Positions 19,636 through 30,604 of a stretch of DNA of 53,827 bases are shown piece by piece (position 1 is the stretch's first letter; every line of letters starts with the position of its first letter). A program made the translations under genes and the position numbers. Below the pieces are notes generated by a model. That model searched no databases, had not been told where the DNA came from, and saw nothing but the letters and a program-made list of their open reading frames with translations. Source of the DNA: Proteus hauseri ATCC 700826 (GTDB lineage: Bacteria > Pseudomonadota > Gammaproteobacteria > Enterobacterales > Enterobacteriaceae); assembly GCF_001654965.1 (NCBI RefSeq), contig NZ_LXEV01000002.1, positions 1-53,827 on the forward strand, in the 5' to 3' direction.

Positions 19636-20496
19636 TTAATCATCAAGGCTATTAATTAATGCTTGTGAGCTTAAGACTAAAATCTTCGCATTTTCATCAC
19701 GAGTCTTTAATAACGCCATAAAAATAAGATCTGTAATTGTATTTTGTGCAGTACGTGAAGAGATGGATGCACTTCGCCACTCTCCTTCATCCGCAATTGT
19801 TTCTAATATATAATCGGCTAGTCGTCCTAAAGGTGAATGCTTTTCACCTGTGATTGCAATAATTTTAGCCCCTTGTTTTTTGGCGACAGTTGCAGCAACA
19901 AGCATGTCTTTTCTCTTGCCTGAATAAGAAATGACTATCTGCAAATCCTTAGGGCTTAACATCTGAGCAACAGAAATCTGCACATGGTGGTCTGTTTCAA
20001 TTAATGTCGTAATACCTATCTTTTGTAGCTTATAGCTTAAATCTCGCGCAACCAATCCTGAGCCCCCGATCCCTATAATTTGCACTCTTGCGGCTTCATC
20101 AATAAGTTGGATCACTTTTTCAAAATGGAGGTAATTAATTTGACGAGTGGTATCACTAATAGAATTATTTTTCTCTTGTGCCAGTTTTTGAGCGATAACG
20201 ACTAAGCTATCATCTGCACCAATCTGATTATGTAATAGGTTTGAAGTTGTTCCTAAGCTGGCATTTTTACGGCCTAAATCTTCACTAATAGCCAGTTTTA
20301 ATGACGGAAAACCTTTAAACCCTATTTTTTGGCTAAATTTTACAATAGCGGATTGGCTAACGCCCATAATCTCAGCTAATTGCTGTGATGAAAGTGTGAC
20401 CGTTTTTTCGGGGTTTGCTAGAATGTAATCAGCTATTTTACGTTGATTTGTTGCCATCCCTGGTTTAATCCACGCAATCTTCGTTAATGTCGGCAT
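19636..20496 (-). CDS. MurR/RpiR family transcriptional regulator (SIS domain)
   Basis: Regulator of 286 residues from ATG 20496 (MPTLTKIAWIKPGM); the frame extends to a GTG at 20511. The N-terminal RpiR-type HTH (about 15-80) contains SSQQLAEIMGVSQSAIVKFSQ. The C-terminal SIS sugar-phosphate-binding domain (about 125-260) contains IGIGGSGLVARDLSYKLQKI and VISYSGKRKDMLVAA. Such proteins sense phosphosugars, but no sugar genes are adjacent, so targets must be elsewhere or are unknown. It lies in the accessory block next to aer. Confidence 0.88.
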   Translation of the reverse strand: MPTLTKIAWIKPGMATNQRKIADYILANPEKTVTLSSQQLAEIMGVSQSAIVKFSQKIGFKGFPSLKLAISEDLGRKNASLGTTSNLLHNQIGADDSLVVIAQKLAQEKNNSISDTTRQINYLHFEKVIQLIDEAARVQIIGIGGSGLVARDLSYKLQKIGITTLIETDHHVQISVAQMLSPKDLQIVISYSGKRKDMLVAATVAKKQGAKIIAITGEKHSPLGRLADYILETIADEGEWRSASISSRTAQNTITDLIFMALLKTRDENAKILVLSSQALINSLDD

Positions 20497-21257
20497 AATG
20501 ACAATATCCACTCAGAGGACTATATAGTTATAATGGCCTAATTTTTGATAACGAATTTATCGCCTTCAATAATTAAGTTTTTGGAATAAAATCAATTAAA
20601 AACAAGAAGAACTATTTTATTAAGTATTACGAAAGCAATAACCTTATGAATAAAATTATTTTTATAATAATGATGTTTTATAGCTATTTTCTGCTCATGC
20701 CATTCTATTGAATAGATATACTTTTGAAAAGCATTTGATCTTTACCAAATAAATAATTTATTCCTTTAAGTCAATGAGGTGATATAACTTAGTTCATTCA
20801 CACTTAATAAAATTAATTTAAAATATAATACATTAATAGATAAGGTTTCTTATCCTAAAACATAAGAAACAAAAACACTTTAATTACAATCAATTAAACG
20901 GAATAAATAATTCCTTTACATGACATTTTATTCATAAAAATTTAGGAATAACATTAAAAAAATAGAATATTGAGCTTTTGACTATTAATGTACAGCATTA
21001 ATGATCACTATTAACTTACATTAATTACCAATACAGTGAGGATAATTAGCATAAGAAATAAATTCATACTAAATATTATACTAACTGTATCATAGATTAA
21101 CAGAATTGTTGATAATATAAACAATCCTTTTTAATGGTGATATTCGCTATTTTTAATAGAAAAAATAAAATAACCTATTACTTAAACCTAAAAAAATATT
21201 ATTTTATTTAGAACTGGAGCGCACTACTCTTTTATTTCTTCTTATTAGCTAATAAAT
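20497..21257. other. Very A/T-rich gene-free stretch
   Basis: About 750 bases between the RpiR-type gene and the LysE-type gene, on visual inspection one of the most A/T-rich parts of the window. No convincing open frame or hairpin terminator is visible. It may bind nucleoid proteins such as H-NS, or be a decayed remnant; neither can be shown from the sequence alone. Confidence 0.4.
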
Positions 21258-21863
21258 TTATTCAAACCATATTAAAGGAACACAGGCAGCGGTTAATAGC
21301 CCCATAGTGATATTGAAAATAAACCAGGAGTGCCGGCTTTGTAAAAACAAGCTAATAAGCGTCCCACCCAGGATCCACGCGATACCTGCGACTAAATTAA
21401 CAATCACCATAACCACACTAATCACACCGATTGAACTAAAATAGGCATCGCCAGAGAGACTAAAACTACCTACCGCACCTAATCCCATCATCCATGCTTT
21501 AGGATTAAGAAATTGCAATAATCCGCCCTGAAACCAACTAACACTTTGTGCCGTTTGTACTGGTATATCAAGACGTTGATAATTAGAGGTTGCTGTTTTC
21601 CAAGCTAACCAGAGCAGATAGATACTACCAACCAACTTTAATCCTATATGCAAAGCCGGATAAATAATCAATAATGCAGCGATACCAAATGCAGAACTAA
21701 ACAAAACGCACTGCATTCCGAGTATAATACCTGCCATCAATTTTAATGAGCCTTTAAATCCCACATGTGCGCCAGAAGATGTTAACAATAAATTGTTGGG
21801 TCCTGGTGTTATAGCGGCGATAAACAGAAAAATACTTAAAGAAAAAACGAGGCTGGTTGTCAT
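21258..21863 (-). CDS. LysE/RhtB family amino acid exporter
   Basis: Inner-membrane exporter of about 201 residues from ATG 21863 (MTTSLVFSLSIFLF); the frame extends to a TTG at 21875. It has six hydrophobic helices and the family motif FIAAITPGPNNLLLTSSGAHVGFKGS near the N-terminus, with LQFLNPKAWMMGLGAVG in the middle. Substrates are typically basic or small neutral amino acids or homoserine lactone; the specificity is not readable. It is divergent from yheT. Confidence 0.88.
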   Translation of the reverse strand: MTTSLVFSLSIFLFIAAITPGPNNLLLTSSGAHVGFKGSLKLMAGIILGMQCVLFSSAFGIAALLIIYPALHIGLKLVGSIYLLWLAWKTATSNYQRLDIPVQTAQSVSWFQGGLLQFLNPKAWMMGLGAVGSFSLSGDAYFSSIGVISVVMVIVNLVAGIAWILGGTLISLFLQSRHSWFIFNITMGLLTAACVPLIWFE

Positions 21864-21960
21864 GATAAAGCTCAAAGATGTGACAGATGTTTTATTTTCA
21901 TCGAAAATAGCAGTATGTTATTTAGCAAACAAGTGTTAATTCATTTTGATAAACAAAAAT

Positions 21961-22941
21961 ATGTCTCAATACTTTAATCCCATGCGCTGGGCTAAAAATC
22001 CGCATTTACAAACACTTTTGCCACGCATAGTGCGCAGAACTCCACTTTTAACACCTCACTGGCAACGTCTTAATTTGCCTGACAATGACTTTGTCGATTT
22101 GGCGTGGAGTGAAGATCCAACTCAGGCACAACAAAAACCACGTTTGGTTATTTTTCATGGCCTAGAAAGTAGCTTTAATAGCCCTTATGTTCATGGCATG
22201 TTAGCTGCTGCAAAAGCACGTGGTTGGCTGGGCGTTGTGATGCACTTTAGAGGATGCAGCGGAGAACCAAATAGACAAAGAAGAATTTATCATTCTGGTG
22301 AAACAGAAGATGCGCGGTATTTTCTAAATTGGCTAAAAACAGAGTTTGGTGAACAACCCACTGCCGCTGTAGGTTATTCTCTTGGTGGCAATATGTTAGC
22401 GTATTATCTTGCTGAGAGTGGAGAAAGCGCAGTGCTTGATGCTGCTGTAATAGTTTCAGCGCCCTTAATGTTAGAACCTTGCTCCACGAAAATTGAACAC
22501 GGTTTTTCACGTTTTTATCAGTGGTATTTGCTTAAAGAGTTAAAACGTAATGCCACACGAAAATTGATTCGCTATCCACAATCATTACCGATTAGCTTAT
22601 TAAGCATTAAGTCGATTAAAAAGTTACGTCAATTTGATGATCTTATAACATCAAAAATTCATGGTTTTAAGGATGCGTTAGATTACTATCGCCAATGCAG
22701 TGCATTACCTTTATTAAATCAGATAAAGAAAACAACGCTGATTATCCATGCGAAAGACGATCCCTTTATGTCTTCTGATGTCATCCCAGATGTCGCTTCG
22801 TTGCCTAATAATATTGAGTATCAATTAACTGAATTTGGTGGGCATGTGGGCTTTGTCAGTGGCAAATTATCAAAACCAGTCATGTGGCTTGAAAGCCGGA
22901 TCCCTGATTGGCTAACAACCTATTTGGAGAAATCGAAGTGA
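21961..22941 (+). CDS. yheT: YheT family alpha/beta hydrolase
   Basis: Alpha/beta-hydrolase of 326 residues from ATG 21961 ([22 protein letters not shown]); a TTG lies at 21946. The nucleophile elbow is GYSLGG, and the segments [13 protein letters not shown] and [10 protein letters not shown] are typical of YheT. The probable catalytic Asp is in [10 protein letters not shown] and the His in GGHVGFV near the C-terminus. The substrate is unknown. Its TGA overlaps the GTG start of yheU, so the pair is coupled, as in E. coli. Confidence 0.94.
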   Translation: MSQYFNPMRWAKNPHLQTLLPRIVRRTPLLTPHWQRLNLPDNDFVDLAWSEDPTQAQQKPRLVIFHGLESSFNSPYVHGMLAAAKARGWLGVVMHFRGCSGEPNRQRRIYHSGETEDARYFLNWLKTEFGEQPTAAVGYSLGGNMLAYYLAESGESAVLDAAVIVSAPLMLEPCSTKIEHGFSRFYQWYLLKELKRNATRKLIRYPQSLPISLLSIKSIKKLRQFDDLITSKIHGFKDALDYYRQCSALPLLNQIKKTTLIIHAKDDPFMSSDVIPDVASLPNNIEYQLTEFGGHVGFVSGKLSKPVMWLESRIPDWLTTYLEKSK

Positions 22942-23159
22942 TCATTCCTTGGAAAGAGCTTTCAGCAGATACACTAGATAGTTTAATTGAAAGTTTTGTT
23001 TTACGTGAAGGGACTGATTATGGTATCCAAGAGAAGACGCTCGAACAAAAAGTCGCGGATGTAAAGAAACAACTTTCATCTGGTGAAGCGGTATTAGTCT
23101 GGTCAGAGTTGCATGAAAGCGTCAATATTATGCCTGCATCACAGTTTCGCCCTGATTAA
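22938..23159 (+). CDS. yheU: YheU family protein
   Basis: Small 73-residue protein that I start at the GTG at 22938 ([13 protein letters not shown]), matching E. coli YheU (LIPWQDLSPETL). The start overlaps the yheT stop (GTGA), and an AGAAATCGAAG segment lies upstream. The block [11 protein letters not shown] and the C-terminal [15 protein letters not shown] are highly conserved. An in-frame ATG at 22908 lies inside yheT and is unlikely. Function is unknown. Confidence 0.92.
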   Translation: MIIPWKELSADTLDSLIESFVLREGTDYGIQEKTLEQKVADVKKQLSSGEAVLVWSELHESVNIMPASQFRPD

Positions 23160-23236
23160 TTAAGCTCAGTTGACGGCATGGCATCTACCCGCGAGGGGCC
23201 GGCTCCCCCTTGCTTTGATAAAGGAGCAACGTTTTT

Positions 23237-24106
23237 ATGTCTATCAAACACCCTATCATTGCCGTCACCGGCTCTAGCGGCGCTGGAACCACCACTACAA
23301 GCCAAGCTTTCCGTAAAATATTCCAGCAACTTAATGTGAATGCGGCATTAATTGAGGGTGATAGTTTTCATCGCTACACGCGCCCTGAAATGGATATGGC
23401 CATTAGAAAAGCCAAAGAACAAGGTCGGCACATTAGTTATTTTGGTCCAGAAGCAAATGATTTTAACCTACTAAGTTCGACGTTACACAATTACGGCAAA
23501 ACAGGCCAAGGCGAGTGTCGTAAATACCTTCACTCTTATGATGAAGCAACGCCTTACAATCAGCTACCAGGTACTTTCACACCTTGGGAACCATTACCTG
23601 AAAAAACAGATGTACTTTTCTATGAAGGGTTACATGGTGGCGTTGTCACACAAGAGCACAATGTTGCACAACATGTCGATTTACTGGTAGGTGTTGTCCC
23701 GATAGTCAATCTTGAGTGGATACAAAAATTGACTCGTGACACAACAGAACGAGGCCATTCTCAAGAAGCCGTAAAAGATTCGGTCGTTCGCTCAATGGAT
23801 GACTATATTAATTATATTATTCCTCAATTTTCTCGTACCCATATTAACTTTCAGCGTGTGCCTACTGTTGATACCTCAAATCCATTTTCAGCAAAAGCAA
23901 TTCCGACTTTAGATGAAAGCTTTATTGTGATCCGCTTTCGTGGCCTTACCGATATTGACTTTCCTTATCTGCTGGCTATGTTACATGGCTCGTTTATGTC
24001 AACAATAAATACGATAGTTGTTCCTGGTGGAAAATTAGGTTTAGCAATGGAATTAATTATGGCGCCATTAGTCAGTAAATTATTAAAGGGTGAAAAAATT
24101 AGTTAA
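23237..24106 (+). CDS. prkB: Phosphoribulokinase-like protein PrkB
   Basis: P-loop kinase of the phosphoribulokinase/uridine kinase family. The 289 residues have the Walker A-like motif GSSGAGTTT (about 12-20), with DSFHRYTRPEMD and FYEGLHGGV as in E. coli PrkB (YhfI region). Enterobacteria lack a Calvin cycle, so the physiological substrate is uncertain. Ribosome binding site AAGGAG is at 23221-23226. It belongs to the conserved yheT-yheU-prkB-yhfA-crp order. Confidence 0.92.
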   Translation: MSIKHPIIAVTGSSGAGTTTTSQAFRKIFQQLNVNAALIEGDSFHRYTRPEMDMAIRKAKEQGRHISYFGPEANDFNLLSSTLHNYGKTGQGECRKYLHSYDEATPYNQLPGTFTPWEPLPEKTDVLFYEGLHGGVVTQEHNVAQHVDLLVGVVPIVNLEWIQKLTRDTTERGHSQEAVKDSVVRSMDDYINYIIPQFSRTHINFQRVPTVDTSNPFSAKAIPTLDESFIVIRFRGLTDIDFPYLLAMLHGSFMSTINTIVVPGGKLGLAMELIMAPLVSKLLKGEKIS

Positions 24107-24196
24107 ATAGACTTATTTCTATTTAGTAAAAAATAATATCCCATCGGTAAAAGGGATATTATTTTATTAGTTAAAAACTATTTTAAAATATCAAAT

Positions 24197-24604
24197 TTAT
24201 TCAGAGTCTTTTATTTCAAATGAATGAGTAATATTTGCCGCTTTACCCAACATTAAAGAAACCGAACAATATTTTTCTGCCGATAATTGAACAGCTCGTT
24301 CAACAATTTTATCAGTGAGTTCTTTACCAGAAACAATAAAATGTAAATTGATATCGGTAAATAAACGAGGCGCTTCTTCACGACGATTAGAAGTTAATTT
24401 TACTTCACAATCAGTTACTTGGTGACGACCTTTACGTAAAATACTCACGACATCTATCGCACTACATCCACCAGCTGCAATTAATAGCATTTCCATTGGA
24501 CTTGGCGCTTTATCGCCAGAATTACCATCCATCATGATTTGATGGCCTGAAGAAGACTCCCCTAAAAAAGATAAATCCTCAACCCATTTAACCCGTGCTT
24601 CCAT
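24197..24604 (-). CDS. yhfA: OsmC/Ohr family protein YhfA
   Basis: OsmC-family protein of 135 residues. The two family cysteines are in GGCSAIDVVSIL and KYCSVSLML, with the arrangement expected for thiol peroxidase-type chemistry. The location divergent from crp and convergent with prkB is the same as in E. coli yhfA. The actual substrate is unknown. Confidence 0.93.
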   Translation of the reverse strand: MEARVKWVEDLSFLGESSSGHQIMMDGNSGDKAPSPMEMLLIAAGGCSAIDVVSILRKGRHQVTDCEVKLTSNRREEAPRLFTDINLHFIVSGKELTDKIVERAVQLSAEKYCSVSLMLGKAANITHSFEIKDSE

Positions 24605-24915
24605 TTATTTATCCTCAATAAGACAGAAACTAAAAGAGTACATTCTCATAATTCAACTGGCAATTAGCAAATAGGTTTATTATGCTGACTGCGTAAAACG
24701 AGACTTAATGCGTTAACTGTGCTAAAAACAATATCTGCTTGATGATAGTGGTTAAGATCAATGCATTATTTTCTCATTTATTATAATCTATTCCATATTA
24801 ACTTTCCGTGTTCTCAGGAAGTTAATCGGTAAAGATAGGATTTTTAAGCATGCTGTCTCAAAAGGGAACCTATCCGTTTTGAAAGGCTGCATTTAACGTA
24901 CAGAGGATAACGCGA
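24605..24915 (+). promoter_or_regulatory. yhfA/crp divergent control region
   Basis: A 311-base spacer. TATAAT at 24782-24787 is a plausible -10 for crp, giving a leader of about 120 nt; the matching -35 is weak. No canonical CRP site (TGTGA-N6-TCACA) is evident to me, although crp is autoregulated in E. coli. The sequence before the ATG (GAGGATAAC) supplies the ribosome binding site. Confidence 0.45.
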
Positions 24916-25548
24916 ATGGTTCTCGGCAAGCCGCAAACAGACCCGACTCTTGAATGGTTTTTGTCTCACTGCCATATTCACAAATATCCATCCAAGAGCA
25001 CGCTGATCCACCAAGGTGAGAAAGCGGAAACACTTTATTATATTGTTAAAGGTTCCGTAGCTGTTCTTATTAAAGATGAAGAAGGAAAAGAAATGATCCT
25101 CTCCTACCTAAATCAGGGGGATTTCATCGGTGAACTTGGATTATTTGAAGAAGATCAAGAACGTAGTGCATGGGTTAGAGCAAAAACAGCCTGTGAAGTA
25201 GCAGAAATTTCCTATAAAAAATTCCGCCAATTAATTCAGGTTAATCCTGATATTCTTATGCGTCTCTCTGCCCAAATGGCGAATAGACTGCAAACAACAT
25301 CAGAAAAAGTAGGTAACCTTGCTTTCCTTGATGTAACAGGACGTATTGCACAAACCTTACTTAACTTAGCAAAACAACCTGATGCAATGACCCACCCTGA
25401 TGGCATGCAAATTAAAATTACACGTCAGGAAATTGGTCAGATTGTAGGTTGTTCACGCGAAACGGTAGGCCGTATTTTAAAAATGCTGGAAGATCAAAAT
25501 TTGATCTCTGCACACGGCAAAACTATCGTCGTTTACGGCACCCGCTAA
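24916..25548 (+). CDS. crp: cAMP receptor protein (catabolite activator)
   Basis: Global cAMP-dependent regulator. The 210 residues are collinear with E. coli CRP: N-terminal cyclic-nucleotide domain (about 1-135, with [18 protein letters not shown] and the cAMP-binding block [22 protein letters not shown]), a long C-helix, and the HTH, whose recognition helix includes [13 protein letters not shown] (Arg180, Glu181, Arg185). It very likely controls spf and sugar genes in this window, but no sites were proven. Confidence 0.98.
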   Translation: MVLGKPQTDPTLEWFLSHCHIHKYPSKSTLIHQGEKAETLYYIVKGSVAVLIKDEEGKEMILSYLNQGDFIGELGLFEEDQERSAWVRAKTACEVAEISYKKFRQLIQVNPDILMRLSAQMANRLQTTSEKVGNLAFLDVTGRIAQTLLNLAKQPDAMTHPDGMQIKITRQEIGQIVGCSRETVGRILKMLEDQNLISAHGKTIVVYGTR

Positions 25549-25569
25549 GTTTAGCCACCTAGAACAAAT

Positions 25570-25644
25570 AATAGCCCATTCCCAAAATGGGCTATTAAAA
25601 ATGATTTCTGCATAAAACCCCATCATGATCCGATGGGGTTTTTT
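25570..25644. terminator. Tandem terminators between crp and argD
   Basis: Two perfect hairpins. The first pairs AATAGCCCATT (25570-25580) with AATGGGCTATT (25586-25596). The second pairs AAAACCCCATC (25614-25624) with GATGGGGTTTT (25632-25642). A and T flanks permit termination in both directions for the convergent genes. Confidence 0.9.
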
Positions 25645-25659
25645 AGTTGGAAAGAAACA

Positions 25660-26943
<1,284 letters not shown>

Positions 26944-26994
26944 AATCTGGTTGAGGGTAAAAATGCGTTATTTAGGCAAAATAATTCTATCTAT

Positions 26995-27570
26995 TTAATA
27001 TTTAAGGAAATTATTTAATAATTCATGTCCTTGTTCACTAAGAATACTTTCTGGATGAAATTGCACACCTTCTATTGGCAGTGTCCGATGTCGTATCCCC
27101 ATGATTTCATCAACATTTCCATCATGTTGACTCCAGGCTGTGACTTCAAATGGTACTGGTAATGTCGCTGCATCAATCACCAAAGAGTGATAACGGGTCA
27201 CATTTAAAGGTCGGTTAAGTCCCTTAAATACGCCTTGTTGGTTGTGATGGATAAGTGAGTTTTTACCATGCATCACTTCACGTGCTCTTATTACTGATGC
27301 ACCAAAAGCTTGTCCAATAGCTTGATGTCCTAAACAAACCCCAAGGATCGGGATTTCACCGGCAAATCGCTGTATAGCCTCAAGAGAGATCCCTGCTTCA
27401 TCTGGAGTACAAGGTCCTGGGGAGATAACAAGATGTGCTGGCATCATCTTTTCTATCTCTTTAAGCCCAATCTCATCATTACGTTTAACAACAACCTCAG
27501 CACCCAATTCACAAAAATATTGATAGAGGTTGTAAGTAAACGAGTCGTAATTATCAATAAGTAACAGCAT
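26995..27570 (-). CDS. pabA: Aminodeoxychorismate synthase component II (glutamine amidotransferase)
   Basis: Class I glutamine amidotransferase that supplies ammonia to PabB for p-aminobenzoate and folate synthesis. The 191 residues contain the oxyanion segment [12 protein letters not shown], the nucleophile Cys in [14 protein letters not shown], and the His/Glu of QFHPESIL. TrpG is a homologue, but length and location next to argD match pabA. The fic and yhfG genes found between pabA and ppiA in E. coli are absent here. Confidence 0.93.
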   Translation of the reverse strand: MLLLIDNYDSFTYNLYQYFCELGAEVVVKRNDEIGLKEIEKMMPAHLVISPGPCTPDEAGISLEAIQRFAGEIPILGVCLGHQAIGQAFGASVIRAREVMHGKNSLIHHNQQGVFKGLNRPLNVTRYHSLVIDAATLPVPFEVTAWSQHDGNVDEIMGIRHRTLPIEGVQFHPESILSEQGHELLNNFLKY

Positions 27571-27944
27571 ATTAGCCTATCCGACTGATTTTTTTATCAT
27601 TTTATATTTTATTGCTATTTTGAAACCGTTGTATCCCTGCCAAAATAGCTCGTTGTTTAACCGACTTGGGTACAACAAAGCCGATTATCATAGCACAGGT
27701 ATAAAAAATGAATAGTAAGCAAGAAAACCTGCTGATTTATTGCGCAATAACAATAATGGCGGTAATTAATGATGAATAGAGTTATTAATAACGTAATGAG
27801 TACTTATGACAGATGAACACATAAATAAAACGGTGGTAAAAAATATTTTTTTGGTAGTAAAAATCCCGGAATGAAACAGGTTCATTCCGGTTTATTAGTA
27901 TTTTGGCTTATTAGGATAAGTAAGGATCCTATCCTAATAACGCG
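27571..27944. other. pabA/ppiA spacer
   Basis: About 375 bases without a supported gene, at the place where E. coli carries yhfG-fic. No fic remnant was recognised. The ppiA-side terminator is at 27866-27890. Confidence 0.5.
27866..27937 (-). terminator. Terminator region after ppiA
   Basis: The main hairpin pairs CCGGAATGAA (27866-27875) with TTCATTCCGG (27881-27890), and on the minus strand it is followed by a T-rich stretch. A second inverted repeat, TTAGGATA (27911-27918) with TATCCTAA (27930-27937), lies closer to the gene. Confidence 0.75.
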
Positions 27945-28514
27945 TTATTTTTTGATGACTTCAGCAGAGAGGATCGTCACCGTTTTAACGGGTACATTCT
28001 GATAAGGGCCAATATTACGAGTTTGAACTTGCGAAATCTTATTCACAACATCCATACCATCGACAACTTTACCAAACACAGCATAACCAAAATCACGTTG
28101 ACCATGATCTAAAAAAGCATTATCAGCAACATTAATAAAAAATTGGCTCGTTGCGCTGTCTTTATCTGAAGTACGTGCCATCGCAATAGTACCTCTTACA
28201 TTGCGTAACCCATTATCGGCTTCATTTTTAATTGGTTCACGAGCTTGTTTTTGTTGCAAATCAGCAGTAAAACCACCGCCTTGAACCATAAAACCAGGAA
28301 TGACGCGATGAAAAGTTGTACCGTTATAATATCCATCCTCAACATACTGAATAAAATTTTTCGTTGTGTTAGGTGCTTTTTTATTATCCAGTGAAAGTTC
28401 GATATTACCTTCAGATGTGACTAATTTAACGAAGGTCTCTCCCGTTGCCATTGCAAAAGGCGCTGTTGTTAAAGTGCAAGCGGTAACGAAGGTGACAAGA
28501 AAACGTTTTAACAT
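27945..28514 (-). CDS. ppiA: Peptidyl-prolyl cis-trans isomerase A, periplasmic cyclophilin
   Basis: Periplasmic cyclophilin. The 189 residues have a signal peptide (about 1-23, ending FAMA) and a single cyclophilin domain with [15 protein letters not shown], carrying the catalytic Arg, and [21 protein letters not shown]. The cytoplasmic PpiB lacks a signal peptide. Position after pabA agrees with E. coli. Confidence 0.94.
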   Translation of the reverse strand: MLKRFLVTFVTACTLTTAPFAMATGETFVKLVTSEGNIELSLDNKKAPNTTKNFIQYVEDGYYNGTTFHRVIPGFMVQGGGFTADLQQKQAREPIKNEADNGLRNVRGTIAMARTSDKDSATSQFFINVADNAFLDHGQRDFGYAVFGKVVDGMDVVNKISQVQTRNIGPYQNVPVKTVTILSAEVIKK

Positions 28515-28785
28515 GCAGGGATCCTTTACTTTAATAGTCTACAACTTACTTAATATGCAGCGATTCTAATTCGCTGAGGTAAATAGTGCTAATCATTTAC
28601 CTTTATTTACGCTTAATTAACGAGTTTTGTTTACAACAGCGGAAATTTTAATTTTTAATCACTGTCATAACCGCCTAAATTGCGCCAAAATAGAGCAAGT
28701 AGATATTATAGATATTCATTCTCAATGCAGAGCCAATATGAGTATGCATGAGATGCAGCATTATTTCAGAGAGGCTAATACCATA

Positions 28786-29418
28786 ATGACCCAATTTAAC
28801 TACCAAAAAGCACATTTCATTATTAGTGCACCTGATATCAGTCATTTGCCGCCAGATACAGGAATTGAAATTGCCTTTGCGGGTCGTTCCAATGCAGGAA
28901 AATCCAGCGCATTAAATGCACTAACCCAGCAAAATGGTCTTGCTCGTACCAGTAAAACCCCTGGTCGAACACAATTAATTAACCTTTTCCAAATTGAAGA
29001 AGGTTTACGTCTCGTTGACTTACCAGGTTATGGTTATGCTCAAGTCCCAGAAGAGATGAAACGTAAATGGCAGCGTTCTTTAGGTGAATACCTACAAAAA
29101 AGAGAATGTTTAAAAGGTGTCGTGATCTTAATGGATATCCGTCATCCCTTAAAAGATTTAGATATGCAGATGATTGATTGGGCCGTTGAATCTGAACTAC
29201 CCACACTCGTTCTACTCACTAAGGCTGATAAACTCGCTTCTGGCGCACGTAAAAAGCAGTTAATGGATGTTCGCAATGAGCTTTCAAATAAATCAGGAGA
29301 TATTCGCGTTGAATATTTTTCTTCCTTGAAGAAAATTGGTATTGATAAACTTCGTGACACTCTAAATGGCTGGTATTCCGGTACTTCTGAAGTAGAAGCA
29401 ACAGAAGATAACGCTTAA
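28786..29418 (+). CDS. engB: Ribosome biogenesis GTPase EngB (YihA/YsxC)
   Basis: Essential GTPase for 50S assembly. I choose ATG 28786 (210 residues, [20 protein letters not shown]), which corresponds to the E. coli start; the open frame runs upstream to 28627 without conservation. Motifs: Walker [10 protein letters not shown] (33-41), G2 TPGRTQ, G3 DLPGYG, G4 TKAD, G5 SSLKK. Spot 42 RNA follows convergently, as in E. coli. Confidence 0.95.
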   Translation: MTQFNYQKAHFIISAPDISHLPPDTGIEIAFAGRSNAGKSSALNALTQQNGLARTSKTPGRTQLINLFQIEEGLRLVDLPGYGYAQVPEEMKRKWQRSLGEYLQKRECLKGVVILMDIRHPLKDLDMQMIDWAVESELPTLVLLTKADKLASGARKKQLMDVRNELSNKSGDIRVEYFSSLKKIGIDKLRDTLNGWYSGTSEVEATEDNA

Positions 29419-29512
29419 GACACCACAGCCTACCAATCAAGTACAAACCTGCCTTAATCATGGGGGAAATTTCTTTTCCCCAACAATTTTTCTCTTTTAG
29501 CGAATTTTAGGC

Positions 29513-29625
29513 AAAAAAATGCCCCAGTCGAAATAAAAGTCGACTGGGGCAGCTAATATTCAGCTAAATCCGATTACGTGAAGTAAAAGGTCTGAAAGAT
29601 AGAACATCTTACCTCTGTACCCTAC
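29513..29625 (-). ncRNA. spf: Spot 42 small RNA
   Basis: Hfq-dependent sRNA that represses genes for secondary carbon sources when cAMP-CRP is low. Read on the minus strand from 29625, it begins GTAGGGTACAGAGGTAAGAT and continues almost identically to E. coli spf through the known unstructured regions. The 3' end is an intrinsic terminator: an 11-bp stem (29521-29531 with 29540-29550) and seven T. Length is about 113 nt against 109 in E. coli. The loop of the terminator differs. Position next to engB is conserved. Confidence 0.97.
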
Positions 29626-29665
29626 GAGAGATAATGTACTCCATTTTATTGGTTAATAAAAGCCC
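29626..29665 (-). promoter_or_regulatory. Putative spf promoter
   Basis: Upstream of the Spot 42 5' end, the minus strand shows CATTAT ending 5 bases before the start, a reasonable -10, with TTATTA 17 bp further up as a weak -35. In E. coli cAMP-CRP represses spf; I did not identify the CRP site with certainty. Confidence 0.45.
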
Positions 29666-29893
29666 TTTGTAATTTTTTTTCACATGCCGATACGATTCAG
29701 CCTGCGTTTATGTATTCAAAACACGAATTAATGTAGCTTAATTACATATTTATGAGACTTTAATCACCTAAAGAAATGTGATTAAAAATAGAACAAATCA
29801 CACAAATGATGCGGTTTCTCCTTGCTAATTTTGTGATAGTCTTATCGCGAGACCGTAGTAAATTTGTAAATTAGCGATAAAAATGAGGTATCC

Positions 29894-30412
29894 ATGGCTG
29901 TATTAACGCTACTGCGTTTTCCAGATGAGCGTCTGCGCAGAGTCGCTATGCCGGTGGAAAAAGTAGATGACGAAATACGCGCATTAATCGATGACATGAT
30001 TGAAACCATGTACGCAGAAAGAGGTATCGGATTAGCCGCACCTCAGGTTAATGTATCTAAACGCATTGTTGTTATTGATGTTTCTGAAAACCGAGATCAA
30101 CCTATAGCCTTAATCAATCCGGTCATTATTAGTACTGAAGATGAAGTAATGGATATGATGGATGGTTGTCTTTCTATTCCTGAGTCTTTTGCACCTACAG
30201 AGCGTTTTCGCTTTCTGAAGGTCAAAGCATGGGATAGAAATGGCGATGATATTGAGCTTGAGGCCGCAGATCTATTTGCAGGCTGTATTCAACATGAGCT
30301 CGATCATTTAGATGGTAAACTATTTATTGACCATTTATCTCCGTTGAAACGTCAACGCATTGAGAAAAAACAGAAGAAACTGAGCAAACTGACTGATACT
30401 CAAGTTGCTTAA
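29894..30412 (+). CDS. Peptide deformylase, second (non-fmt-linked) type
   Basis: Fe/Zn metallo-enzyme removing the N-formyl group from nascent proteins. The 172 residues have motif 1 GIGLAAPQ (44-51), motif 2 DGCLSIP (90-96, metal ligand Cys92) and motif 3 QHELDHLDG (metal ligands His134 and His138, catalytic Glu135). Motif 2 normally reads EGCLS, so the first residue is a conservative change. The housekeeping def lies next to fmt in enterobacteria, whereas this one sits between spf and polA, so it is probably a paralogue (def2). All catalytic residues are kept, so activity is likely. Confidence 0.9.
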   Translation: MAVLTLLRFPDERLRRVAMPVEKVDDEIRALIDDMIETMYAERGIGLAAPQVNVSKRIVVIDVSENRDQPIALINPVIISTEDEVMDMMDGCLSIPESFAPTERFRFLKVKAWDRNGDDIELEAADLFAGCIQHELDHLDGKLFIDHLSPLKRQRIEKKQKKLSKLTDTQVA

Positions 30413-30455
30413 TTATTCACTTATGTATTTTTCATATTTTGAAAAATACTGACAC

Positions 30456-30494
30456 AAAAGCTCAGTTGTTATTTTAATGATTGAGCTTTTTTTA
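30456..30494 (+). terminator. Probable terminator after the deformylase gene
   Basis: AAAAGCTCA (30456-30464) pairs with TGAGCTTTT (30482-30490), followed by T residues. The 17-nt loop is long, so strength is uncertain. Confidence 0.6.
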
Positions 30495-30604
30495 TTTAAA
30501 TATCCCTTTCTTTTTCCCTCGTTAAACAGACAATACCTCACAGACTTTACTACTAATTTCGATAAAATAACGACCTCAATAATAAACACATCACCGAGAT
30601 TAAA

